Shown: one piece after another, positions 1 through 9,899 of the stretch
Numbering within the stretch: the stretch's first letter is position 1
Layout: each line of letters begins with the position of its first letter
Assembly (NCBI RefSeq): GCF_024713945.1
Contig: NC_134683.1
Location: 1,664,501 to 1,728,500 of the forward strand
Direction of reading: 5' to 3'
Source: Dermatophagoides farinae
Taxonomy: Eukaryota; Arthropoda; Arachnida; Sarcoptiformes; Pyroglyphidae
Length of the DNA: 64,000 nucleotides
Made by a program: the position numbers and the translations under genes
The notes under the pieces: generated by a model
What the model saw: only the letters and a program-made list of their open reading frames with translations
What the model was told of the DNA's origin: nothing
The model's database searches: none

Positions 1-741
1 TGGTCTTGGACAATCGTATATTGGAACACAATCTTGTTGATTTTCATCGAATTGTGTACTTTTTGGACATGTCATTTCAATGGCATTCCATTGTGTGCAT
101 TGATAGTATTTATAACATTCTTTATGTTTAAATCGGCCATTTGCTTTCGGACATTCAAAACGAGAATTATCTGATTTACGGGTTGTAGTTGAAGCTCGTG
201 TTGTTGTCGTTGTTTGCCTTAGGGTCGTTGTCGGAGCCCGAGTTGTTGTTGTTGGTCGACGGGTTGTAGTTGTTGGTCGACTTGTTGTGGTTGTTGGTCT
301 TAGGGTCGTTGTCGGAGCCCGTGTTGTTGTTGTTGGCTTTAAGGTCGTTGTCGGAGCCCGAGTTGTTGTTGTTGGTCGACGGGTTGTGGTTGTTGGTCGA
401 CTGGTTGTGGTTGTTGGTCGACGGGTTGTGGTTGTTGGTCGACTGGTTGTGGTTGTTGGACGACGGGTTGTGGTTGTTGGTCTTCGAGTAGTTGTCGGAA
501 AAAACGATGGTCGTTCACAATCGGTGAGCCATCGACAAGTAAGAATTCGTTGATCCCATTGTGTAAACGGTGGACAAGTGATTACATGCGGTGTATACCA
601 TGAACATTGATAAAATTGCCAACAATTTTCATGTTCATAATAACCAAATGGTTGTGGACATTTAAATTTACCAGCATCAACATCATTCGGTACGAATGAA
701 ACAATGATTATGATGATGGATAAAGCTATGATTGCTTTCAT
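1..741 (-). CDS. Peritrophin-like secreted chitin-binding protein, partial (N-terminal 247 residues)
   Basis: The frame is open from the ATG at 741-739 to the left edge, so the 3' part is missing. Residues 1-23 are a signal peptide (a short basic start, then an Ile-rich core, ending near Asp-Val-Asp-Ala). Residues 28-75 form a type-2 chitin-binding domain (CBM14/peritrophin-A) with six cysteines at 28, 40, 46, 56, 69 and 75. Residues about 79-190 are a Thr/Arg/Pro linker of PTTTTRR and PTTTTSR repeats, likely O-glycosylated. A second CBM14 domain spans residues 197-244 with exactly the same cysteine spacing (11-5-9-12-5). Such proteins bind chitin in the peritrophic matrix or cuticle. The architecture recalls the mite group 23 allergens, but I cannot assign it to a named allergen. 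No intron is needed. Family call is strong; the exact role is inferred. Confidence 0.88.
   Translation of the reverse strand, partial: MKAIIALSIIIIIVSFVPNDVDAGKFKCPQPFGYYEHENCWQFYQCSWYTPHVITCPPFTQWDQRILTCRWLTDCERPSFFPTTTRRPTTTTRRPTTTTSRPTTTTRRPTTTTSRPTTTTRRPTTTTRAPTTTLKPTTTTRAPTTTLRPTTTTSRPTTTTRRPTTTTRAPTTTLRQTTTTTRASTTTRKSDNSRFECPKANGRFKHKECYKYYQCTQWNAIEMTCPKSTQFDENQQDCVPIYDCPRP
180..500 (-). repeat. Intragenic 21-nt repeat encoding the Thr-rich linker
   Basis: The linker of the peritrophin-like gene is built from imperfect 21-nt units read on the minus strand as Pro-Thr-Thr-Thr-Thr-Arg/Ser-Arg. At the distal end the pattern changes to a 39-nt super-unit containing Arg-Ala-Pro-Thr-Thr-Thr-Leu-Lys/Arg. 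Copy number is likely to vary between individuals. The open frames on the plus strand here are shadows of this repeat. Confidence 0.8.
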
Positions 742-863
742 CCTTTTTTTCGAATGATTAATTAACAATTACAAAAAAGCTGATTAATTTGTCGATTTAT
801 TTTTGGAATTATGATTAAAAACTTAATTAGTAATGATGATATGGTTACAAATTTTTTCGGTCA

Positions 864-871
864 TTTTTATA
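864..871 (-). promoter_or_regulatory. Candidate TATA box of the peritrophin-like gene
   Basis: On the minus strand the sequence reads TATAAAAA, about 125 bp upstream of the ATG at 741. This would place transcription start roughly 95 nt before the ATG. It is the only good TATA match in the proximal upstream region, but such strings are common in DNA this AT-rich. Confidence 0.3.
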
Positions 872-1623
872 TTAAAAAAAAATTAAAATCCAGAAAAAAA
901 AACAACAACAACAACAAAAGACAATGAATTACATCGAAATTAATTATTATCCCATTGATGCATTTGTGATGTAATTTATTATTTTATGATCCATATATTT
1001 TTTTTTGTTTTGCATCTTGTTATAATCCATAAATGGATGTTTTTTTCCGTTGACAATCGTTGCAAACAATTGATAATGAATTTCATTTGAAATTTGTAAG
1101 CCATTAAAATGTAATACAACAACAACAACAACAACAATTAGCGAACCACATAGTTTATTCACGTGGTTTTTTTTTGTTTCTGGTTTTTAATCGATTACTA
1201 TTTTTGAAAAACGGGTGAAAAACAGGTTTGTACCCTGTTTTTTTTTGTCAGCAGAAAAAAATGCCATAAATTATTAAATCATTCATACCAAAATTGGTCA
1301 TAAATAGATCAAAATTTTTGATCATGACATTTGTCCATAATCCAATACAATTACCGCATACAAACGGATCATATCGTGTATAGATTATATGCGAAACCGA
1401 CATGTCCGTAATGTTTTACGTTTGATAATTATGACAAAACGGTTTGTATGATAACAAATGATTTTCAGTTGTTGATTGCAAAAAATGGATTGCACTCATT
1501 TTTTTTTGTTATTTTATTTTTATTACACTAAAAAAAACGGTACTCATTATTATTTTCAAGAGGATTAATCTAGAATTTTTATTATCACGTGAAAACATAA
1601 TGCCATGATATCATTATAATTGA

Positions 1624-1629
1624 TTTATT
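1624..1629 (-). terminator. Candidate poly(A) signal of the intronless adenosine kinase
   Basis: Minus-strand AATAAA lies about 60 nt downstream of the stop codon at 1689-1691, a normal distance for a short 3' UTR. The motif alone is weak evidence in AT-rich DNA. Confidence 0.4.
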
Positions 1630-1688
1630 ATTGTGACCAAGTAAAAAAAAAAATAAAACTTGTTGATAATAATGGTAATAAAAATTGA

Positions 1689-2768
1689 TCAATTTGATAA
1701 TCGAAGTTCGTTGGATTCGGGCAATGTACAACCACAACATCGTATCACCTGTTGTGCTGCATATGTGCCAGCATTGATGCAATCGATCATTGAATGTCCG
1801 GTCAGATGGTAGGCAAGAAATCCGCCAACAAATGCATCTCCAGAACCATTAGTATCGATAATCTCACCGGTTGGTATTGATGGTACAGGAAATTTTTGAA
1901 CAAAAGAATTGGTTGATACAACAATGATTTCGTCTGGTCCTTGTGTAATGATCACTGTGCGATTGGTTTTCTTTGATTCCAGATGGGCCATTTTTTCCAC
2001 AATATCATCAATTTTATCATCTTTATCCCATTCAAGTGTTTCGGCCAATGCGAAGGCTTCGTTTTCATTTCCAAATAAAAGATCTACGTATGGAAAAATT
2101 TGTAGTAAACGTTGTGAATGATTTTTCACCACATACGATGCAGATAAATTCAAAGCAAATTTAATATCGTTTGATGATTTTCGACACAATTCGGCCAACA
2201 ATTGTACACAATCAGGATTTGAAATCAAAAAAAATCCAGATGTATAAATAATACGTGTATTATTGAATAATGAAAGATTTTGTTGAAGAATTTCCATACG
2301 GAAACCATGACAAGCGTCTAGAAATGTGATCAATGATCGATGATGACTACCATTTGAATCAACGTTAATCAAACAAACACATTTGCCTGTAGGTCTTGTA
2401 TTATCAATACAATAAACAGATTTAACGTGATCTTCTTGTTCAATTTTACATTTCATTTGATGACCAAAATCATCATTACCTATACAGCCAAAAATTGTAC
2501 ATACATTTGGTTGATCAAAAAACCATTGTGCAACACGTATAGTATTCTGTATTGAACCACCTGGTACGAATTGAATATCATTAAAATTTTCAATCAATTC
2601 ATCGCATAAAATTTGATGACGTTCATTATCAGCCAATATTGCATCATCAGATTCAAGTTGATAACGATGAAGAAATTCTTGATCAACATTCGTAACGATA
2701 AGATCAAATAATGGATGACCAATGCCAATGATGGCCGAATTAAAATTATTTTTCAATATTGTGGACAT
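1689..2768 (-). CDS. Adenosine kinase, intronless divergent copy
   Basis: This is a 359-residue protein of the pfkB/ribokinase sugar-kinase family. It is predicted to phosphorylate adenosine to AMP with ATP in purine salvage. Residues 70-76 (GGSIQNT, followed by RVAQWF) match the substrate-binding GG motif. Residues 305-313 (DTNGSGDAF) are the pfkB signature, with Asp311 as the expected catalytic base. The usual Ala of NGAGD is Ser309 here. The FGCIGNDDFG segment is also typical. The whole protein lies in one uninterrupted frame, whereas the neighbour on the same strand (3214-4407) has two introns in the same coding region. Length is close to the usual 340-360. The start at 2768 is the first Met of the frame and gives a family-like N-terminus (IIGIGHPLFDLIV). 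It is either a retrocopy or an intron-losing tandem duplicate. All key motifs are kept, so it is probably functional. Confidence 0.9.
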   Translation of the reverse strand: MSTILKNNFNSAIIGIGHPLFDLIVTNVDQEFLHRYQLESDDAILADNERHQILCDELIENFNDIQFVPGGSIQNTIRVAQWFFDQPNVCTIFGCIGNDDFGHQMKCKIEQEDHVKSVYCIDNTRPTGKCVCLINVDSNGSHHRSLITFLDACHGFRMEILQQNLSLFNNTRIIYTSGFFLISNPDCVQLLAELCRKSSNDIKFALNLSASYVVKNHSQRLLQIFPYVDLLFGNENEAFALAETLEWDKDDKIDDIVEKMAHLESKKTNRTVIITQGPDEIIVVSTNSFVQKFPVPSIPTGEIIDTNGSGDAFVGGFLAYHLTGHSMIDCINAGTYAAQQVIRCCGCTLPESNELRLSN

Positions 2769-3213
2769 TTAGAAAATTCAAAACTATTTTAATAATAACT
2801 TTGACTTTGATGAAAAACATAAACTAGAACGAATGATTTATGGATAAATATAGTGATTGATTACAAATATTTGGTACACACAGTTTTCTTTATTGACAAG
2901 ATAAGATCTTATGATTTTTATTACTATTAGTTAAATATAAACGATGATGATGATGATGATGATAAAAATTGAAATCAAGAAAAAAAAATAACAACAACAA
3001 CAACATAATGTTGTCATAAGATATGAATGAAATAAAAATATTTATTATTTCCGAAATTTGATAATAAACAAATCTACTACAATCAAACACAACAACAAGA
3101 AGCTAGAAAAAAAAAATTCAATAATAATAATGGTCCATTCATGTTAGAATTTTAAAAAAGAAGATTTATCTATAAGTTTTTCATTTTTTCTTTCTTTCTG
3201 TCTGTGTCTTCAT
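2769..3213. other. Spacer between the two adenosine kinase genes
   Basis: This 445-bp AT-rich interval must hold the promoter of the intronless copy and the 3' UTR of the three-exon copy. It contains GAT and CAA trinucleotide runs (2944-2962, 2991-3003) and a minus-strand AATAAA in the 3030-3045 region. I see no coding signal. Confidence 0.5.
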
Positions 3214-4407
3214 TTAAACAAGTTTCATACGATTTTCTTTAGGAAAAACGCAACCAGATTGTTTAATCACTTCTTGTGCAGCAAAAGTAGCTGCTTTTAT
3301 ACATTCGGCCATTGGTTTGGCTGCCAAACGATAAGCTAAAAATCCACCAACAAATGCATCACCAGCACCATTAGTATCGACAATTTCATTATCATTCAAT
3401 AATGGAACTGTAAACATTTCCATTGGTAGTCGTTGATTTGTATAGGCAACGATAATGGGATTTTTTCCTTGTGTTACAATAACTGTTCGTGGACGATGAC
3501 ATGGTTGCCAATCAGCCAATTTTTGAGCAATAATTTTCATATCATTTGTCTAGTGTTTAGTGTGAACAAAAAAAAAAATATATGTTAATTTCACCGCAAT
3601 GCAAAATTCATTCATTCAATTTACTTACCTCCCATTTTTGCATCTTAGCAAAAGCTTCAGCTTCAGTTTCATTACCAAACAATAGATCTACATAAGGCAT
3701 AACTTGAAGTAATTGTTCTGAATAAAATTGAGAAATATACGGTGCAGAAAGATTGATTACAAACAATTTATGTTCAAATTGATGTGCATGTTTAGCCAAT
3801 AATAGTGTTGGTTCCAAACTGATAATCAAATGAAAACCAGAAACATAGAATATACGTGACGATTCAACGTAATCGAAATTTTTATGTACATGATCGATTG
3901 AGAATTTTTGTGATGCTCCAAGATATGCACATAATGATCGACATTTACCATTCTTAGTGATCAAACAGGCACAAGTACCGGTAGCTGTTTTCGGATCAAC
4001 CATATAAACAGCGTTTACACCATCTTCATCTGCTTTACTTTTCATTTGTTTGGCAAAATCATCTTCACCAACACAGCCAAAAAATGAACATACATTTGGT
4101 CGTGGCATAAACCATTGTGCAACACGCATCGAATTCTGTACCGAACCACCGGCTAAATATTGAACCTTAAATTGTTCACTCATATCGGCACAAAGTTTTT
4201 CATGTTTAGCTTCAGCCAAAATGGCATTGTTGGCTTCGAGATCATATTTTTTAAGAAAATCTTCATTACAAGTAGCAATAACATCCAATAATGGATTTCC
4301 AAGGCCAAGAATTGATCTGTGACAACAATAATAAGGAAAAAAAATCAAAATTAAATTCACTATACTTGTAACATGATAACTAGGACATACTTTTCTTCTT
4401 GTGACAT
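3214..4407 (-). CDS. Adenosine kinase, three-exon gene
   Basis: Exons on the minus strand are 4407-4391 (17 nt), 4316-3629 and 3549-3214. The introns are 74 and 79 nt, both GT-AG (GTATGT and GTAAGT donors). Joining them gives 346 residues beginning MSQEEKSILGLGNPLLDV, the expected start of an adenosine kinase. GGSVQNS (62-68) is the substrate-side motif, FFGCVGEDDF follows, and DTNGAGDAF (293-301) is the pfkB signature with catalytic Asp299. Length equals that of animal adenosine kinases. The product should convert adenosine and ATP to AMP and ADP in cytosol or nucleus. The 17-nt first exon is too short for most gene finders, but the phase-2 junction restores Lys6-Ser7 exactly. This is the more canonical of the tandem pair and probably the parental gene. 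Confidence 0.93.
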
Positions 4408-5232
4408 TGTAGCTAGAATGAATGGACAATCAGAATCACAACAGAATGGTTTATATCTAAAATGAAAAAATGAAAAATCAAAATTACAATAAACTCTAAA
4501 AAACACTGAATTCAAATAACAAAATGCAGACACCGAACATGTAAAAGAATGTGAAAAAAAGTCCTTGATCAAGGATAAAGATTATATTTCAAAAATCAGT
4601 CCATCATGATCTTATCGTAATTTTTTTTTTGATTGATAATTACAATAATCAATGAATTAAAATCTAAATCAAATTTTATTCGTCTTACCGTAGCGTTTTT
4701 TTAGTTTTTTTTTGTGTGTGCAATAACCACAATAAAAAAAGTGCTGATAATATTGATAAGGATAAATGGGCTGTTTGTTTATTGATCCAATTGAAACCTG
4801 CAGATTTTTTTTTCACTTTGAGTATCTAAATAATACAACAATGACTTGCAAGAATTGAGTATTTTCGATTGTTTTTTTTCCGTTGGAATTTATAACAACA
4901 AAAAAAAAATGAATGTTGATATCTGTTTGAATATGGTCGATTTATTTTTAAATTATTATTTTTGCATTAAATAAAATTTAAAGAATGTTGTCGTGCCAAT
5001 TTTGTTTTCATATACATCTACCGATTCACATAACAACAACAACAATCAAATGTGCTGCTGCACGTGCAAATTATTATATCGAATAATACAAACAACAAAA
5101 AAAACCATGGTTTCAAATTTCATGAAAACTTTTTTTTCAAGAATTACGACTTTTAAAAAAATGTTTCCGGAAAATTTCTCAGAGATTTTTTTTTTGACAA
5201 TCAATTTGATTTTCAAGTTAAAACAATAAAAA
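4408..5232. other. Intergenic spacer upstream of adenosine kinase and downstream of the NOC2 gene
   Basis: The interval is AT-rich with several poly-A/T runs. It should contain the 5' UTR and promoter of the three-exon adenosine kinase (minus strand, from 4408 up) and the 3' UTR of the NOC2-like gene (just below 5233). No conserved coding signal or RNA gene was recognised. Confidence 0.5.
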
Positions 5233-7772
5233 TCATTCCTCATCGGATGATAAATCAAATGCTCCTTCTAGGTCAAGATTTGGATTAAGTCCACGAGCTT
5301 TTTTCCTATTCTTTTTCGAACGTTTTCGTTTCTTTTTCTTTGGTTTATCATCATCGTCATCATCTGATGGTCTGGATCGTTCATTATTCGATAATTTTCG
5401 TTCAGCCTTTTCAATTTTAGCCTGGAGTTTTTTCATTTGTTCTTCGGTTAGCTCAACTTTGTCATTTTCACCAAATTCTTCAATACTTTCATCATCATCA
5501 TCATCATCATCACCGTCGTCGTTATCCATGTCAAGTTCATCAAGTTCAGATTCATCTAGTTCTTTGTCGTCTTGGTCATTATCATCATCATCATCACTTT
5601 CATGTTCTATATCTTGTCCGATATCGAATTCACGTACAACAGAAGTGGATAGTGCATCTTTCGCTAATTCCAACGGGGCATCTTCGTTAGTTTCTGATGT
5701 AGATTGTTTGGATTTGAACTGACGCCATTGTTCATAGAATTCAACCAGTGGCGTTTTTAGATTTCGTATTTCATTCTCAAATAATTCCTGTTTAAAAACA
5801 AAGAAAAATTTATAAAAATTAATCACAGAATGTAGATAATATAAACACTAACGATTCTTTGTTGATCAATCAATTCTTTGAGCTTTCCATTTAGGTTTTG
5901 TTTTTCACGGTGTTCAACAATGAATTGGGCATTTTTATCACATTTATCCATCAATTGTCTCATCATTGTCTGACCACGAGCATATGGTATTGATTTGATT
6001 AGTTTACTACATTCTCCATGAAATATGAGAATAATTTCCGGAAACGATATTAGATGTGAAATAGATTTCAGATAATATAACAATAACTCATAGATTCTGT
6101 CCACAACTTTTTGAATGAAATCCATTTCAAATGTTTGTTCTTTTGATATTTTCAAAGTTACATTTAAATTGATTATTTTGTTTGCACTTTTTGGTTCTTT
6201 TTTCTTTACAATTTCCATTGGTTTTGTTTCTTTTTTCTTCTTTTTGTTTTTGATTTTATTCTTAAGAATAATTTCATTTTTATTCTGTGCCAATTGTACG
6301 ATAATTTCACGGAATGTTCGCAAAATCGGTATAAAATGACCGGATTCTGATGATAATTTTATTAATGATTCTATAATTTGTAGCCTATATGGAACATATT
6401 TGAATGCAGAAAATAACCTTAATGTTTCAAGTGAAATATTCGTAACGGGCATTAATAATTGACCAAATAGGTCATTTTGTTTAAGACTTGTGCCAATCAG
6501 TTGTGACCATAGATTCAATGAATGGATAAATTGCCAATTATGAACACGTTTTAAGGCATCTTTTTCTTTCACCATTATAGATTTACGAAGATTTATGGTC
6601 AATTGACGCATAAAAATAAAACATTGTTGATAGGAAATCATTGGTTCAAGTTGATAAAGTTCAACTAGTGAATTTCTCATAAATTGAATTTTCGTTATAG
6701 TAATTTCATTGGTTGTTTTTGATGTTACAGCATAGGTCATATATAATTGTCGTAATAAATGATTGATTAATGTTTGTAGTTCAGTATGGGTCATATGATT
6801 TTTATTCGATCGTATAACACGAATAGCACGATAAAGAATAAGAAAAGATAAAACACGTGAACGTTCTTCTTGGCTTGAATGCCATTCTTGAATTGAATAA
6901 CGAATAATTCGTTTTAGTAGATGTGGAAATACTTGATAATATGGTAATAGTTCAAGAACATGACGTTCAAATGATAACCGTGCTTCAATCGATAATGATG
7001 AAATCATTTTCAATATATCGGTTAAATAAATTTTCATGGATGATAGAATTCGTTTCCAATTTCGTGAACGACGTGGATCAAATAATTGACATTTCATTGT
7101 TTCATCTTTGTTCTGTGAATCATCATTTTTTATACTTAGATAATATGAAATAGCAGGCAATAGATCAACCAGACAGGTATTGATAATCATATTGAACAAT
7201 GATGGATTCATAACGGCCATTGGTTTCATTAACATTTGATCAGATATATCTTGTGTTTGTTGAACTGATTTTCGAAATGCTTTGATCGATGATTTAATTG
7301 CCATAAGGCAATTGGCTTTTGTTGTTGGATTTTGAAGTATTTGTTTCCATTCTTTGACATTATCAATGGTGACATTTCTCGTTGTTTCCTCAGTTGAATC
7401 TTCATCAAGATTTTGGCCAACATCATCATCATCATCATCATAATCACCTTCCGATGGCAATTCTTGATCGTCATTGAAATCAAGCAATTGTTTATCATGT
7501 TTTTGAAGATATTCATAAAATTCTGGATCTTTATCTTTTAAACTTTCCAATGTTTTTTTATGCGTTGTTGCATCCATAATAGATTCTTCACCATCCGAAT
7601 CGTGTGAAGATGATTCAGATTCATCATTATCATTCGAATCGAATTCTTCCCATTCGTCATCCATGTCGTTGTCTTTGGGTTTTTTTGATTCAGGAATTTT
7701 AACTTTTTTGATTTGTTTACGCTTTTGTGATTTGAATTTTTTACCACCCATTTTCATTTTGATTGCCATCAT
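5233..7772 (-). CDS. Nucleolar complex protein 2 homologue (NOC2 family)
   Basis: Two exons, 7772-5853 and 5787-5233, are joined across a 65-nt GT-AG intron and give 824 residues. NOC2 proteins pair with NOC1 or NOC3 to carry pre-60S ribosomal particles through nucleolus and nucleoplasm. Residues 1-25 are Lys-rich and about 36-130 are acidic. The segment with DPEFYEYLQKHDKQLLDF is typical of the NOC2 N-terminus. The middle, about 170-640, is the conserved helical NOC2 domain, interrupted by a Lys-rich insert. Exon 2 restores an ELFENEIRNLKTPL stretch. The tail has a long Asp/Glu tract and a basic nuclear or nucleolar localisation stretch at 788-805, ending LSSDEE. The start is ambiguous between Met1 and Met2. 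The frame upstream stays open only to a likely 5'-UTR splice acceptor (7784-7785) and has no earlier Met. Family call is good; length suits the family. Confidence 0.88.
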
Positions 7773-7783
7773 TTGTTCATCAG

Positions 7784-7847
7784 CTATAAAAGTGATAAAA
7801 TAAAATATTTAGAGAATAATTTAAAATGTCTGTCAATAAATTTTTAC
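7784..7847 (-). other. Probable 5'-UTR intron of the NOC2-like gene
   Basis: On the minus strand a GTAAAAA donor (at 7847) and a TTTTATAG acceptor (at 7784) bound 64 nt. The size matches the other short introns here (65, 74 and 79 nt). Splicing would leave 11 nt before the ATG at 7772. The upstream exon has an in-frame stop and no Met, so it would be non-coding. Confidence 0.45.
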
Positions 7848-8074
7848 CGCTAAATAAAACTTAATTTTGGATGTTGTTAAATGATAATATCGGTGAGCAC
7901 CACGTGCTACAGCAAAGTTTATTATAGTCGACTATTTCGACTGCCATATGCTTGCAATAATTTTTCCCATTCAACCTAAGAATCTAATTTGAATTTTGGA
8001 AAATTCGGGTAAAAAACCAAAAAAAAACACATAATACCAATTTACCAATTTGAAAAAGATAAAAAAAAGAAAAA

Positions 8075-8147
8075 TGTGTCTTCCAGGTTTCGAACCTGGG
8101 ACCTTCTGCGTGTAAAGCAGAAATGATAACCACTACACCAAAGACAC
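8075..8147 (-). tRNA. tRNA-Val (anticodon TAC)
   Basis: The minus strand folds as a complete 73-nt cloverleaf without intron. The acceptor GTGTCTT (8147-8141) pairs with AAGACAC (8082-8076), followed by discriminator A at 8075. The anticodon stem TCTGC/GCAGA encloses loop TTTACAC, giving anticodon TAC. The T arm is CCAGG-TTCGAAA-CCTGG. The D-arm has the TAGTGGTTATCA pattern of eukaryotic tRNA-Val. A poly-T stretch follows downstream on the minus strand (just below 8071), suiting RNA polymerase III termination. Confidence 0.93.
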
Positions 8148-8469
8148 AGAACCATGTAAAAGGAATTCACTGCTACTCCAGTTAAGGCTGGAACTACGTT
8201 CCAAAAATTTTGAGCGTAAAGCGAAACTCTCATTTTTACCCTTCATATACAATGTAACAATATTGTTGCATGATAATGTCTAAACATACGTCCTTTTTTG
8301 ATGGCACACAGCCCAGTACTTTTTAAACACTTCGATTAAAAATGCATCAACTTTGCGACTAAAAAAGCTAGACAAGTTTTGTTTTTTTTTAAATAATATC
8401 GGATAACATTTTCCAAGTTTGTTTGACATTCAACGATTCGTGCCGGAAATGATTCGGATTTTTGTTTAA

Positions 8470-8706
8470 AAAAATATCATTAACCCTACTCATTTTTCAA
8501 AAGTATGGAATCATAACATAGCTGAAAAAGCAAATAAACGACCAGCAGTGAATCGTAAAAATTTCACTCGTATTACATTTGACCCTAGAAAGGTATTTCT
8601 CTCTGGCCATGGGAGATTCGCTTCCTACCTTGAAAGATTTAAAATTCAAGAAGACGGAAACTGTTGGTGCTGTTTTATTTTATTGTCAATTTTGAAATTA
8701 TCATAG
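8470..8706 (+). pseudogene. Decayed fragment of a non-LTR retrotransposon ORF2 C-terminus
   Basis: The plus frame from 8470 to the stop at 8704-8706 encodes about 78 residues. They include FLSGHGRFASYLERFKIQ followed by an acidic patch and Cys residues (C.CC). The pattern F-L-x-G-H-G-x-F-x-x-Y-L-x-R-F ending in Cys is characteristic of the segment after the reverse transcriptase/RNase H region in I, R1 and Jockey-type LINEs. No Met starts the frame and a stop (8467-8469) precedes it. No reverse transcriptase motif is present nearby, so this is a truncated relic. Identification is from the motif only. Confidence 0.6.
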
Positions 8707-9277
8707 CGTCAAGAGAAAATAAAAAATAATCCTGTAAATAAGATTAATCAATTGATGATTGTATTTCAAAACATGATTGGCAAATTTTTATCTGATTATT
8801 ATTAAGTACCATAACATATTATTAGTAGTATTAGTAGTGATTTTAAATTATAATCATTATTGTCAGTATTAAAACAATTTCTACAGTCATGTACATTCAT
8901 CATGTTTATCTTTTCATACACTATGTACCTTCTTTGAGCATATATAAGCTCCACTGTTCATTTCATCAAGACACTTGATGTCACACCACACCAACATGCC
9001 TTTTCTTCAAACACACACACACACACATATTTTCTTTGTTATGTTACACACTTTTTTAATCCAAATTAAACTTAATAAAATCATTCATTTTATCTAAAAA
9101 TTATTAACAGATTTTATGTTTTTTTTTTTATTCATTAAACAGTTTTTATTCGCCACACACACATAAGGCGATGCAACAACCGTTTATATCCGGTCGATCT
9201 AACCATGATAAATCTTTTTGAGATTGATTCATTTTAATTTTTTAAATAAAGTGAAAAATATTCAACATATGAACAGG
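8707..9277. other. Non-coding spacer with an isolated TATA-like site and hairpin
   Basis: No gene is recognised. TATATAA occurs at 8941-8947, followed at 8964-8980 by a perfect 7-bp hairpin (CATCAAG-aca-CTTGATG). A CA repeat sits at about 9012-9028. Short frames after the TATA encode only His-Thr repeats. Confidence 0.45.
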
Positions 9278-9426
9278 CAGGGCCGGCCGAGAAAATCGCG
9301 AGGCCTTGTGCAAAAATAGCTTGAAAAGTTGGAGCTGCGAGGCCCTGTGTTGTACAGCGGAAAGGGTGAAGGCAGCGCGAGGCCTTGTGCGGTGCACAGT
9401 CTGCACAGGCGCCTCGGCCGGCCCTG
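9278..9426. mobile_element. 149-bp hAT-like MITE with perfect 8-bp target-site duplication
   Basis: The ends are perfect 14-bp inverted repeats, CAGGGCCGGCCGAG at 9278-9291 and its complement at 9413-9426. The element is bracketed by identical 8-bp copies of TGAACAGG (9270-9277 and 9427-9434). An 8-bp duplication and a CAGGG-type terminus are hallmarks of hAT superfamily transposition. The inside has no coding capacity but carries three copies of a GCGAGGCC(T/C)TGTG motif at 9298, 9337 and 9377, spaced 39-40 bp. It is sharply GC-rich in an AT-rich setting. The intact duplication suggests a fairly recent insertion. Confidence 0.9.
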
Positions 9427-9865
9427 TGAACAGGAAAACATGCGATCTGCGTTTAGACGTGTCGTGCATGTGATGTGGCTGGTTCATTGAAAAATGTACA
9501 AGTTATTTTTAATAGACAATATATCTTCCTGTTCTTGGTTTTGAAGGCTAAAAACACACAACGAGTTTTTTCTTAATCAATAAAATATAAGTTTTTTTCT
9601 ATCATCATCTTTCCCGAGTAAAGTTCTTTCAATCTTCTATTCAAGCTTTTTCGTCGATTTTATACCGTTGAGCTTTTCGCTTCAAAAATGACTGAAGACA
9701 TGATTATTGCAAATCAAGAATCATTCTTTTTTAAAAACATTTTTTTTTTGCTTTGAACTTTTCGATTCCATTGAAAGAAGAAAGAAAAAGTTTCAATATA
9801 AATGAATCAACCAATTGAACAGACAATTGTTCCAATTGTTGGAACTAGAAAATGATTCTATATAT

Positions 9866-9899
<34 letters not shown>

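Larger units (their letters stand above)
742..1688. other. Intergenic, AT-rich; no gene seen
   Basis: This interval separates the 5' end of the peritrophin-like gene from the 3' end of the intronless adenosine kinase. A TATA-like octamer read on the minus strand lies at 864-871. A 9-bp-arm hairpin (AAAAACAGG with CCTGTTTTT) lies at 1218-1242. A minus-strand AATAAA is present at 1624-1629, about 60 nt beyond the adenosine kinase stop. Otherwise there are only poly-A/T runs and CAA repeats. Confidence 0.6.

Noticed and set aside
270-553. Long plus-strand frames rich in Leu/Val
   Set aside because: They are antisense shadows of the Thr-rich repeat of the peritrophin-like gene on the minus strand.
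8042-8233. Minus-strand 63-codon frame
   Set aside because: It lies over the tRNA-Val gene and ends in a poly-Phe run; it has no protein character.
9242-9487. Minus-strand frame of 81 codons with balanced composition
   Set aside because: The balanced composition comes from the GC-rich hAT-like MITE it crosses; the frame spans both element ends and the target duplications.
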